In this document: positions 50,991-59,960 of the stretch, one piece after another
Position numbering within the stretch: the stretch's first letter is position 1
Layout: the number at the start of each line of letters is the position of its first letter
DNA from: Coprinopsis marcescibilis
Lineage: Eukaryota > Basidiomycota > Agaricomycetes > Agaricales > Psathyrellaceae
Reading direction: 5' to 3'
Length of the DNA stretch: 59,960 nucleotides
Assembly: GCA_004369085.1 (NCBI GenBank)
Contig: ML210318.1
Span: forward strand, 6,531 to 66,490
Made by a program: the position numbers and the translations under genes
Notes under the pieces: model-generated
Database searches by the model: none
What the model was told of the DNA's origin: nothing
The model's input: only the letters and a program-made list of their open reading frames with translations

Positions 50991-51602
50991 TGTAGGGGTT
51001 GTTGTAGGGGTGAATCGTAAGGGTGCTGAGTTGTATGCGTAAATTAAAATGCGAAAAAGGTTGTAAAGTTGTAAAATGGATCCAGCCGGAGAGGAGGCTC
51101 ACAGAGCAGAGAAGAATAAGGAACAAAAAGGACAAGAGACCACCGGGGCCTGTGAATAGAGAATTAGAAAAGGGGAATGATTAAGGAGACCCTACACTAG
51201 GTTTTTCGGACTTATATAGCCATCTTTCGAGGGTAGAGGAGGTTATGGTCTCGGGCTAATTCATTTGGTGGTCCTGATCACCCCTTTCCTCAGGAAAGAT
51301 CATGTTTTGAGTTGATGTAACACACTGGTCATTTCAGCTGGGTTGAAAATTGGAACTTGGCTCTATGTTTAACTAGAGTATTGCCCGCTCATTTATTCGG
51401 AGCTTAGCGCCGGTTTCCGGCAAAATTGATCCCGGTCCCCTTCTTGAACGCGCATTGGTCCGTGCGTCAGGATGACGGTGACAGCCCAAGTGACTGCTAG
51501 GCAACGCTTCACAACGTCGCGGCACACTTTTCGGTCGTAATCTCGGGCCCGTGTGGTCACAAGGCAACTGAAGTGCTTTCAGGCTTGTTAAAACACTAGA
51601 GA
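50991..51602. other. Shared upstream region of gene E and the thioesterase gene; TATA-like at 51211-51217
   Basis: The two genes diverge from this 0.6-kb stretch. TATATAA on the minus strand lies 221 nt upstream of the gene E ATG. The sequence toward 51.6 kb serves as promoter of the thioesterase gene; no clear TATA is seen for it. Confidence 0.4.
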
Positions 51603-52566
51603 ATGATAATTCTTCGCCAGCAAGCTCGGTTTGTTGGCAGCTACTTAACCAGGGGGGCTTCTCGAGGGATCTGGGTGAGTGGTACGCGCATGTCTAGATC
51701 CATGTCCGTTTAAAGCTGATCCAGAAGCCTACTGAGAGCGCAGAAACGCGGACAGCTCCAGAGGACAAGGACCTTTGGGAGCTATAGTACTCCAGAGTAT
51801 GAGTCGTCACTTGCTGCGGCTCGCGCGCGGTTAGTCGAAGCTGGTTTTGACCCTGCTTCAGTTTGGGAACAGAGGATTGTTTGGGGAGACCAGGATCCAT
51901 TCCAGTAAGTAAATCCCAATTGACCTATCTTTCAAGTGGTCGACTTATTTCGCCGCGTTCCAACAGACACGTCAACAACGTGCGATACGGTGAGTTAGCA
52001 CTTTGACTGTTGACAACGTGGTTATCAATCTCTGACCTGCTTTATGCAGCTCGTTTCTTCGAATCCGTGTGTAAAACCTCCCATACTATAAAACTTGACC
52101 CTCTCAAACAATTTCCACACTGCGCAGGCTCGGATAAAGTGGATGTTGTCGCTGGGTGAAGAGTGGGGCGGACCCAAGAAAGCTGAAGCCATGATCAGAG
52201 GGAAGGGTGTGTCCTTGATCCTTCAGGACCTCAATATACAGTTCCGGCGACCAGTAACCTATCCAGATACGGTGCGTGTGCCCTCAGGCTACCACGCTGC
52301 GCATGACCACATCCTTACTTTTTTCGTAGCTCCTATTTGGTTATTGCCCAGTTCCACCCAGCCCAGGCTTAGAATTGTCTCCCAAGTTCAAGGTCCTGGC
52401 AACCTGCTACTCCCTGGGTCTGCAAGACTTTGCCGCATTCTCAAAGGAGACGCTGGTCTGGTACGACTATGATGCTCTGAAGAAGTGTCGGCCACCGAAG
52501 GAGGCTGCAGATATCGTCTTTAGTCGAGCACGGGATATCGATCTAATGACTCTTCGCAAGGACTAG
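51603..52566 (+). CDS. HotDog-fold acyl-CoA thioesterase-like protein, probably mitochondrial
   Basis: Six exons (51603-51674, 51744-51904, 51967-51989, 52050-52066, 52128-52271, 52330-52566) give 217 residues; exons 3 and 4 are only 23 and 17 nt. The N-terminus (MIILRQQARFVGSYLTRGAS, then QRTRTFGSYST) is Arg/Ser-rich and lacks acids, a typical mitochondrial presequence. The fold signature is WGDQDPFQHVNNVRYARFFE: the D-x-F-x-HVNN-x-xY motif of YbgC/4HBT-like thioesterases, with the Asp expected at the catalytic site. DLNIQFRRPVTYPDTLL and ALVWYD-like ETLVWYDYDALKKC follow as in the family. It would hydrolyse an acyl-CoA; the substrate cannot be told. Choosing the acceptor at 51743, not the nearer 51723, keeps the frame open. 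Confidence 0.85.
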
Positions 52567-53692
52567 GCGACATGAGATTGCATCCGGATGACACGAGGAC
52601 GTCTTTCGTAGAAGTATGCACCCTTGGATCCAACCAATATTGACAGTGTATGGATAGGTTAGTATGCACACACCTGTTAAAGAATGCCACCAATTTCCTG
52701 CACATCCAGATCAACTCTCTCAACACCTTCAATTACTTCATCCCCACTTGCCATGGTTCCTCATTCGTTGACGCTCAGTTTGTCGCCTTCGAAACATACG
52801 GACAACACCAAATCCAACTCAACCCCGATTTCATTAGGGCTATTCTCCCTGTTCACGAAACTTTTCCGTTTTACCTCTCGCGGAGCGCCACTCATGACTG
52901 TCCTCTGTGCCAACTCTTCGCCTCTTGCACCGCACCGACCTCACGAGCTTCGTACTCGTCGATCAACCAAGATGACTGACCTGGTTATACACAGTCCTCG
53001 AGTCACGATTGGGGGCGTTGTGCCCTCGGCCCACTTTGAAGGAGTCTGGTATCTAACTCATCTGGACGGAGGCCTTTGCCTGTGGCCCCACACCATTCCT
53101 TGAATCATTGGGAACATGGCACGCTGTGCCAGGTCTGGTCGACAGTTCGGAATTTTGACGAAGAAGAAATATCCACGTCTCAGGAATATCGTACCTCGAG
53201 GCATTTTAACCCGCTGTGCGCGAATTCGAGGACGCGAGGGGCCATAATGACGAGACGAGACGGCTTTTGGATGTAAACTTCTGCTCCCTCACGACGTTGA
53301 GCCAGCGGAAGGACACACTCAGTTACTTAAGCTTAAGGCAGGATGGAGTGCCAGTTGGTGCTATCTGATTTTCCATTTTATACTGATATTTTGAGGGTTT
53401 GAATAGGGTTCAATTTTTGACAATCTTTGTAAATCGGTAAACCGGTCGGTTCTAAGTCATAAGATGAGTCCCGGATTCTACAATGTTGGAGCCAGGGGCA
53501 CGTAAATCAGGTAGCTACGCCCTTGTTTCCGTTTACCTGCTTCACTTCTCAGCGCTCAGTGGAGGACCAATGAGGGACTCGGAGACGAGTCTCGCAGAAG
53601 GTCTTGGCGACACGTGAATCAATTGGCCCGTCCGACTTTCACGGAGTTCCCCTTCCCTTCCATTGACTGTCATCACTGGATTCACTGCAGAT
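52567..53692. other. Intergenic region
   Basis: Two overlapping plus-strand frames (52650-52979 and 52684-53103, up to 139 codons) are open but show no recognisable content or support for splicing. I do not call a gene. Confidence 0.45.
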
Positions 53693-55474
53693 ATGCATTC
53701 CTGTTTGAGGATCTCAGAAATCCTTTCTATCATTTTTCAATTCCTCGATAGACGACGAGACCATCACAGACTGGTCATGACTTGCAAAGCATTTCATGAA
53801 CCGGCCGTTCGGCAGCTTTGGGAGACCTTGCCAGGACTTGCACCATTGCTATATTTCTTGGTTGAAGAAGAGGGAACTACAAAGAAACACGAGATGGTGA
53901 GACTTCTCTTATATGAATTGTTTTATCAGTACAGCTTGACCGTATACTGTCAGTTTCTTAGAGGTAGTCAACTCAGGTTGACTGAAGAAAGTATCAAAAC
54001 GCTCACCAAACACGCGGCCTATGTCAAGGTCCTTGAATATCCCAGGGTTTTGGACTGGATACGCCCAGAAAACCCTTCGGGCCACCTTCACTCAGTCTTA
54101 CTGCGATTGCGCAAAGAGAAACGGATTCCCTGGCCCCTTTTCCCAAACCTGCGGGTGGTAACGATCCCCGCCTTCCCCACGTCGGTGGCCATCTTCTACC
54201 CAGCTGCAGTCATCACGCCTTCATTGCGATCCATTTCTATCTTTGTAGGGGAAGATACAAGCTCATCCCGAGGGCTCGACGCACCTCCAGGAGCAAAACA
54301 ATGGGATGCAATAGCGTCTCGCCTATTGGAAGTCAGTCCGAACTTGGAGCATTTCAGAGTATTCCAGGCGGACGACTTCGGAAACGATTTCGGACTTCAG
54401 GAAAGCAACATATACTACAACATGTCGCTCAGCCCATACATGCGCCCCGTTTTCCGAGGTTTCTCTACCAACGTGACCCAGATCAGCCTTACGCCTCTCT
54501 TAGTGGGAGGAGACGAAATCCTTGCAATCAGTGCCCTCCCAAACCTGAAATGTTTGGTCCTTCCTATCGTCGAAACTCACAATCAGGGCCTACAGGACCT
54601 CAAATCCACGCTTGCGCACTTCGATTTTCCATCCCTCAAGGAATTGGAGATTATCGTCGAAAGCTTCAGAGCCCTAGCTACCTTCCTTTCCCTGACGCAC
54701 GCGGCTCTGCTTCAATCTCTGTCGCTCAAATGCGCCACCATCTATTGCTATCCTCGAGACCTCCTTAAAATCTTCGAAGCACTCGCCAAACCTGGTTACA
54801 ACCATAGCCACCTTCGTCACATCGTCGTAACGGAGCTCGAGAGCGAAACCCCCTTGCTCGAAGAATGGCTGTCCCAATACCGCGAGTATCAGTTTGAAAT
54901 CCGGGCCACAACTCTTGAACCGCTTACCTGTTTCCGCGGATTGAAGACATTGGAGATTTCGCATTGCGATACTGGAGAAATGCTCGACGAGGGGTTCTGC
55001 AGAATAATGGCATCGTGGCCTCTGCTCAAGAAACTTCATCTGCCTGATGAGGACTTTGGGGAGGGCCTGGAAGATGAGTGGGGCCTGACAATTGCCGGTG
55101 TTCACAAAGCTCTCCAACTATGTCCTCTCCTCGAGGAGCTCAAAATTCGGTTCAACGGATGCGTCGAAGCTTCCCTATTCACAGAGCCAGACACACCCCA
55201 CCCTTCGCTCCACACCTGGGACGTCTGTTCCTCTACCATCAAATCCGGCGGAAGCTTTGCAAGTTGGACGCGAGTGCGCTACCCGCTCTTGAAGAATGTG
55301 ACATTCTTTGAGTTCTTTTCAAGGCTTCTGGCGATGGAAACGATCTTCGATCCTGAGGATACTCAGACAGTTGCGATATATGGCGATCCGTGTTCGGAAG
55401 CTATGGATAACTATCCGGGAGCGGCTGTCATGTTGGATAGGTGGAGTGATGTACCGCGCCTCTTGGATCTCTAG
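53693..55474 (+). CDS. F-box-like protein with degenerate leucine-rich repeats
   Basis: A single exon of 593 residues. The N-terminus (LRISEILSIIFQFLDRRRDHHRLVMTCKAFHEPAVRQLW) has the agaric F-box-like pattern: a hydrophobic helix, then C-K-x-F-x-x-P-A-x-x-x-LW. The rest has leucine-rich repeat-like blocks with L-x-x-L spacing, such as LKELEIIVESFRALATFLSL, LKTLEISHC and CPLLEELKIRF, forming a probable horseshoe for substrate binding in an SCF ubiquitin ligase. The ATG at 53693 is used; the same frame extends upstream without an earlier ATG. It is unrelated in detail to the 11.2-kb F-box gene, so the pair is not a recent duplication. Substrate unknown. Confidence 0.87.
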   Translation: MHSCLRISEILSIIFQFLDRRRDHHRLVMTCKAFHEPAVRQLWETLPGLAPLLYFLVEEEGTTKKHEMVRLLLYELFYQYSLTVYCQFLRGSQLRLTEESIKTLTKHAAYVKVLEYPRVLDWIRPENPSGHLHSVLLRLRKEKRIPWPLFPNLRVVTIPAFPTSVAIFYPAAVITPSLRSISIFVGEDTSSSRGLDAPPGAKQWDAIASRLLEVSPNLEHFRVFQADDFGNDFGLQESNIYYNMSLSPYMRPVFRGFSTNVTQISLTPLLVGGDEILAISALPNLKCLVLPIVETHNQGLQDLKSTLAHFDFPSLKELEIIVESFRALATFLSLTHAALLQSLSLKCATIYCYPRDLLKIFEALAKPGYNHSHLRHIVVTELESETPLLEEWLSQYREYQFEIRATTLEPLTCFRGLKTLEISHCDTGEMLDEGFCRIMASWPLLKKLHLPDEDFGEGLEDEWGLTIAGVHKALQLCPLLEELKIRFNGCVEASLFTEPDTPHPSLHTWDVCSSTIKSGGSFASWTRVRYPLLKNVTFFEFFSRLLAMETIFDPEDTQTVAIYGDPCSEAMDNYPGAAVMLDRWSDVPRLLDL

Positions 55475-56116
55475 AGCAGTTGTAGAAGGGACGGGACGGG
55501 GTGTGCGGTGACTCGAGAAAATGGAAACGTTTTTGCGTTGTCTGCGATGTGAAGACTCGGGAAAGGAATTGGAATTGGAGTGAAGCGGGACAAAGGGTTG
55601 TCTCCCAATTGCACCTCGATGTGCAGGGCCGACCGACCTCTTTCACGAAAACGGTCAGCGACAATCTATCTGAGCCCACCCAGTCTCATTTCATGGCGTT
55701 CGCTCTAAATTTCGTTCCCCGGAGGCGTGCCTCACTTCACTCGGCATGCAAATGCGGCCTATTTGTCGGTCCCCGCCTTGTATGATTTCAACAACACGTC
55801 CTCATTGTTTTACTCGCGGCTTACATTGTACTGGGAATGTATTCACCATTGTACTCGCCTTCTTGCATCACATCTCAACAAGGGCGATACTCAGCCGCAG
55901 GTCAATTTTCGATTCGCAAACAAACCCAGTCAATCAAAGGAATTGCAGATCTCACCTCGGTATCGAACCCCTTGCCATTCAAATACACCAGTGGCTCGGT
56001 AGATCTGGACACTCCACTCCGCTCTCAAAACACATAAAACCTCGTCAATTTTCCCCCGGGAAGCTCACCAACAGCCTGGCTCATTCACCCTCCTCGCTTT
56101 CGCACCATCGAACGGA
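55475..56116. other. Intergenic region
   Basis: 3' flank of the F-box gene and upstream sequence of the small zinc-protein gene. Several plus-strand frames are open for 60-160 codons in competing frames, none with recognisable content. Confidence 0.45.
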
Positions 56117-56430
56117 ATGCCCGAATCCTCTAATTCACCCGAAGCAGGGGATACATCCCTCCCCATATGTGAAATGTGCCTCAAATCGATGCCGGATTCG
56201 ACGGCAAGCTTTCCCTGCAGTGAGTGGACACAATCCAAGTGAAACTTAAAATATTTTATTGATTATTCTCTGCAGCACACGATTTATGTCTTGATTGCGC
56301 TGCGTCCGGGAAACCTTGTGCCAGAGGTTACAGTCAGCCAAAGAAGGTCCCTGATATTTCACTTGATAATGTTACTGAACAAACGGGAGGTAGTGATAGC
56401 TGGGATCATGTAGGTGTGCATGGTTTTTGA
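56117..56430 (+). CDS. Small RING-like zinc-binding protein
   Basis: Two exons (56117-56219 and 56276-56430) join across a GT..AG intron to 85 residues. The frame gives CEMCLKSMPDSTASFPCTHD, then LCLDCAASGKPC: a C-x2-C-x12-C-x-H-x2-C-x2-C-x6-C ligand series. This is the spacing of the first seven ligands of a C3HC4 RING finger; the last cysteine pair is incomplete because only one Cys follows. An acidic tail (SLDNVTEQTGGSDSWDH) ends the protein. A zinc fold is likely. Ubiquitin-ligase activity is doubtful without the eighth ligand, unless a further splice adds it: the donor-like GTAGGT at 56410 could lead to another exon. The metal-ligand pattern appears only after splicing, which supports the model. 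Confidence 0.55.
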
Positions 56431-56805
56431 TTGTTAACCTGTTGGGATGATACGAAGCGCGGTCTAGGTCAATTACCTCCCAGGTTAAAGCGAATTGCGA
56501 AGAATTGCACGATGTCGCCAAAAAGCGAACGCCAGTGGCCCTGGAGCTGATTTGCCTTCACAAGTGAACTGTGAAAATGAACTTTTATGTATTGTATTGT
56601 CATCTTCCCGTTCATAATTTAGTTACGAGCAGGGCTTGTTGTTCTTACTTTTGTGATTCATAACTGACATTATGACACTTCTGCGGTTCCGCAAGTGGTA
56701 TTATATTAGCTTTAGACATCCTCGCAACGCTCTGGATAAGTAACAGTCATGGTTTTAATTCGCTGACCATGAATGACGTGACGTAGTAGTAATGTGTGTA
56801 TTAGT
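56431..56805. other. Intergenic region between convergent genes
   Basis: AT-rich 3' flanks of the zinc-protein gene and the GH5 gene. A further exon of the zinc protein could lie here, but I cannot identify one. Confidence 0.4.
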
Positions 56806-58972
56806 TTACTTGCGGACGTATGGATCGCAGACGTGGGGGTCATGTAGCTTGGAAGGGTCCAGAGTGAAGTATCCTCGTCGAAGACCTTCCATGTACGACC
56901 ATTGTCGAGCCGTATTGCCTGCACGCGCAGAGATTTCGATCTTGAAGTTCCAGAACTACCATCGAGTGCGTCAGCTATCTTTACAACGATAACAAACATA
57001 GAAAAGGAACAAGGAACGTACGATCCAACCAGCACCTTTACTGTACTGGAGTTTCTGAGCATCTGCCCACTTGTGGAGGAATGCGTCCGTTGCTGAGAAT
57101 TGAGTTGAGAGACTCCATTCTGGTATCACATTATCAGTGGATTACTGCTAGGATAACTCGTTGAAACGAACCTCCAAACCAGAGAGGGGTGTTCCCGAGA
57201 GCGGCATCTTTCTCGATGCGGTCGAGGTCTGCGAAAAGTTCGATATGTAAGTATGAGAAACCCAAAGTAGCCAGAGAGGCTTACTGCAGAGATGGGACAA
57301 GTATGCTTCTTCGTTAGGGTCAGCAACGCCCTAAAGAGAATCTGTCAACCGCCTGGACATTCGGATAATAAAACACTTACACCGAACGAATAGTACAGGT
57401 GGTTGTCGTAAGTTTGAGGACCAATTGCAGCATCTGCGGGATTTGCGGGGTTGTTATGTTGCCAACTAATGTCCATAAAGCTACACCCAAAATGAGAGTA
57501 GTCCCCTGAACAAGCAAAATAAACCTACTTGGTGACCAATGGCGTTCGGTTTTTCAGCTGCTCGCGCAAGCCGTGCTGATTGAATTCCATGTTGACTGAA
57601 AGCTGGACTGCGACGCCAGAAATGATGGGGATCATATCCTTCAGAACCTGAATGACCTCGCCAGAGAACGAATTTGTGGCTCCAGACATGGCGTTCAATG
57701 CCTCAGTGACGTTGTGTGCAGAGCGGACCCCTGGCGGTTTGCTATCTTCGTATGACTGATCAACGGAAATGCCTAATGCAATTTCGACTGCACGGACGAT
57801 CTGGACAAAATTCTTCTGGACTACATACGACGAGATTTTGTCAGAAGGGTTTAACAGGAATGAAAAGGGACTGACTTACAGGTCCCATAACCGGGAGTCT
57901 TGCTAGCATCCATGATGGGCTCATTCACGGCATGCAACGATGCTACAGTTTCGAAAGCTGGATCGACATGAGATAGAGCGGTCATCACACCGGACCAGAC
58001 GAGGGCACGGTGATAATTGGAGGGAGTCTATAGTCGGTGTCAATGCGGGTACATATGAAACCGAGGTTGACGTACGTAGAATTGAGGACTAGATGTGCAC
58101 CTATATCATATGCCCGACTGTCATTTACTGATGCTTCTGGGGCAGATCAGGTAGCAACTTACCGTCCGGCAAACATCTGGTTCTCTGCCTGCGCTCCCGG
58201 CAGAGCATGGTGATCAAGTATGACAGTGATTCCAGCATTTCGAAGCTGTCTCAACCCTCGTTGCTGTCAAAGCACAACCAGTAGATCGTTAGAATGGGTG
58301 CCGGAGAAACAAAGTGAATCAGTACTAGTTGATGAATACCGCCTTTAGGGAAGTATTCGGTTCTGCGGTCTACGAGTGACTCAACAATCCAATATCCGAG
58401 CTACGGCGCGTTTAGAGTGTTGAACTGATCTATGTTTCTGGTGAAATGCTTACTGGGATCCGAACAGTGTTTAGCCCCGCAGCAACCAACTGATCCACGT
58501 CCGTTTGGTTGAACCAGGTCGTCCTAGCGGGAATTTAGGTGAGAATTTAATAGAAGAGAGGGAAACCTACCAATGTTTGTTAAAAGTGGCATCGACCGTG
58601 TTCGGGTATGCTTGAGCAAAGGCACTGAGACGGACGGTTAAATTATGAAAACTCATTGGCGCAAAACACAACCCACAACTCGGTGGCAATGCATTTGGAA
58701 CAGTCGCTGCAGGACTGGCCTCCCATGTCGAGCCATTCTAAACGGATTATTAGGAAATCAGAAAAAGGCAAGATTTGTTCCAACCTTGAGGGAGCATCCA
58801 CGGTTCGATAAGAAGCCTAAATCGTTGTTAGTATTGAACGCTTGATGCGATGGTCGACCACTGACCATGATCCCAAATTCACACCGTATATCTTGGGGGG
58901 TATGCTAGCGGCCCTTGCAATGGCAAGGGTCGCAAAGAGAAAGGAGAGACTGTAAAAAAGAGCGAGTTGCAT
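56806..58972 (-). CDS. Glycoside hydrolase family 5 exo-beta-1,3-glucanase-like (GH5_9 type), secreted
   Basis: GH5 exo-glucanases trim beta-1,3/1,6-glucan of the fungal wall. About 14 small exons on the minus strand encode some 470 residues. The N-terminus MQLALFYSLSFLFATLAIARA is a signal peptide. Family blocks follow in order: IYGVNLGSWLLIEPWMLPQE, CSDCSKCIATEF, LNTVRIPLGYWIVE, VILDHHALPGAQ, then HAVNEPIMD with the acid/base Glu near residue 212, FMDISWQHN, NHLYYSFG, and TPLWFGEWSLST with the nucleophile Glu near 391. The C-terminus has GAGWIFWNFKIEI and YFTLDP. Both catalytic residues are intact. The ATG at 58972 is chosen over an in-frame ATG at 59092 because a TATA box overlaps the latter and because 58972 opens directly into the signal peptide. 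Confidence 0.92.
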
Positions 58973-59902
58973 GAGACTCGTTAGGAGGAGCCCAGAGAGA
59001 AAACGAGCGTATTTAACCGCAGAAGCGCGAGCTGGAGGGGGAAAGGTGATCGAAAAGGATAATTGAATGCTCAATCCCAGTGGACGCGACATTTATAGTC
59101 TCTTCTCTACCAGCTTCCGAGTAAGCAGGACCGCTGGCTGACAGCCAGAACGTAACTAAACCAGCCAAAAACTTACCACACCGTCGTGAGATGTAACGGA
59201 ACCTTCATCTACGTTCGGATCCTGCTCGCATGGTAGACTTCATTGAATGAGCCGATATTGGCAAGCTGCTTCTTCTTCCTAGAAATCACGTTGGAAGTCG
59301 CGAAGCCAAGACCCTGGGGATGATTCGATCTCGCTTGGAGATATAGCCCGCATATCCAAGGGATAATCTCAAGACATCTGATTCTAAAGTTTGCCAGAGA
59401 CAGAGCTGAATGGCGAAGCAAACTTGACCATGGTGGTAGGAGGAGAGATGTCACCGTGGAAAATCCAAATCACCCCCATCAATCTGCACATCACACTCAC
59501 ATCACAGATCCTGTTTCTTGCCACCACGATTCGCCGGGGTAGACTCTGTATCACTGTTTCTGCATCCTCTGGACCAACGACCATGGAGGATATGTCGGTG
59601 ATGTTATGGGCCCCGTCAAGAAATTCGCCCTTCTCGACCACCACCAACAAACTCGGATTTTCACATATTCTCCACTCAGTCTGACACCAGGCTTGAATAC
59701 GCAGTGACGCCTTCGTGAGATGGCTTTCAACGACCACTTACTAGGCTCCCAGTGATTGTTATTGGCCGACGGGTAGGCACTAATGAACCCGATTACTTGA
59801 CAATTCATTTCTGGTGGTTCCCATCTATGTACTTACATATGTCAGAGCCTTGGTAACCAAGATTGTACCTCCGAATCTGAACAGCCAGCCTTTCATCACT
59901 AC
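58973..59902. other. Upstream flank of the GH5 gene, no gene seen
   Basis: Apart from the TATA box I see nothing supportable. Opposed frames at 59384-59737 (minus) and 59391-59684 (plus) are open over about 100 codons but match no family. Confidence 0.45.
59092..59097 (-). promoter_or_regulatory. TATA box of the GH5 gene, decides the start codon
   Basis: TATAAA on the minus strand lies about 120 nt upstream of the ATG at 58972. The alternative in-frame ATG (59092) touches this element and would not be in the mRNA. Confidence 0.55.
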
Positions 59903-59960
59903 AAGCCTTCGGCTTGCCCGTGGCTTCGCCACGGGGGAAAAACACAGGCTTGCCCTGCGG
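59903..59960. repeat. Run of short perfect hairpins, cut by the window end
   Basis: AAGCCTTCGGCTT (59903-59915) and CCCGTGGCTTCGCCACGGG (59917-59935) are perfect inverted repeats with 5- and 8-bp stems and the same TTC loop. A related GC-rich repeat, CAGGCTTGCCCTG, begins near 59945. They look like units of a dispersed GC-rich repeat that continues beyond the window. Confidence 0.7.

Noticed and set aside
52684..53103. 139-codon plus-strand frame after the thioesterase
   Set aside because: No recognisable domain and a competing frame over the same DNA.

Overview
The window reads as nuclear DNA of a mushroom-forming fungus (Agaricomycetes, probably Agaricales). The evidence is many short introns of about 50-60 nt with GT..AG ends, very small exons, conserved eukaryotic housekeeping genes, two F-box proteins of the expanded agaric type, and lineage-typical proteins of unknown function. 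All gene models were spliced by eye from reading frame, splice signals and family knowledge; no search was run.

Layout. 0-0.7 kb holds the 3' end of a DUF6698-like gene. 1.4-2.8 kb holds a membrane-protein gene whose 5' end looks decayed. 3.35-9.8 kb is a plus-strand housekeeping block: tubulin-folding cofactor B, the AAA ATPase CDC48/p97 and the lipid-synthesis enzyme DGAT2. An F-box gene (11.2-12.8 kb) and the minus-strand ATP synthase subunit 4 gene (14.1-15.1 kb) follow. From 15.1 to 28.2 kb I find no supportable gene, only short unrecognised open stretches and probable relics. A heat-shock-factor-type transcription factor lies at 28.3-31.3 kb, followed by about 2 kb of pyrimidine-rich low-complexity DNA.

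33.4-51.0 kb is the most interesting region: six minus-strand genes for secreted or single-pass membrane proteins, with at least three pseudogene pieces between them. Three genes (A 35.2-37.0, B 38.5-40.1, C 42.2-43.7 kb) are paralogues with two repeated extracellular-type domains, one membrane helix and a cytoplasmic tail carrying a PPxY motif close to its C-terminus. A shorter relative (33.4-34.3 kb) keeps only the stalk, helix and PPxY tail. The decayed gene at 1.4-2.8 kb is a distant fifth member. Gene D (44.7-47.4 kb) is a Ser/Thr-rich single-pass protein with a long proline-rich tail; fragments of it lie upstream of B and between A and B. This shows repeated segmental duplication with internal deletions. 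Gene E (48.8-51.0 kb) encodes a secreted Ser/Ala-rich protein.

The right end carries a mitochondrial-type HotDog thioesterase (51.6-52.6 kb), a second F-box protein (53.7-55.5 kb), a small RING-like zinc protein (56.1-56.4 kb) and a secreted GH5 exo-beta-glucanase (56.8-59.0 kb, minus). The last 60 bases are short GC-rich hairpins.

The housekeeping genes are unrelated in pathway. The only apparent functional theme is the cell-surface cluster, where ectodomains, membrane helices and WW-binding tails suggest a diversifying set of surface sensors; that is inference.
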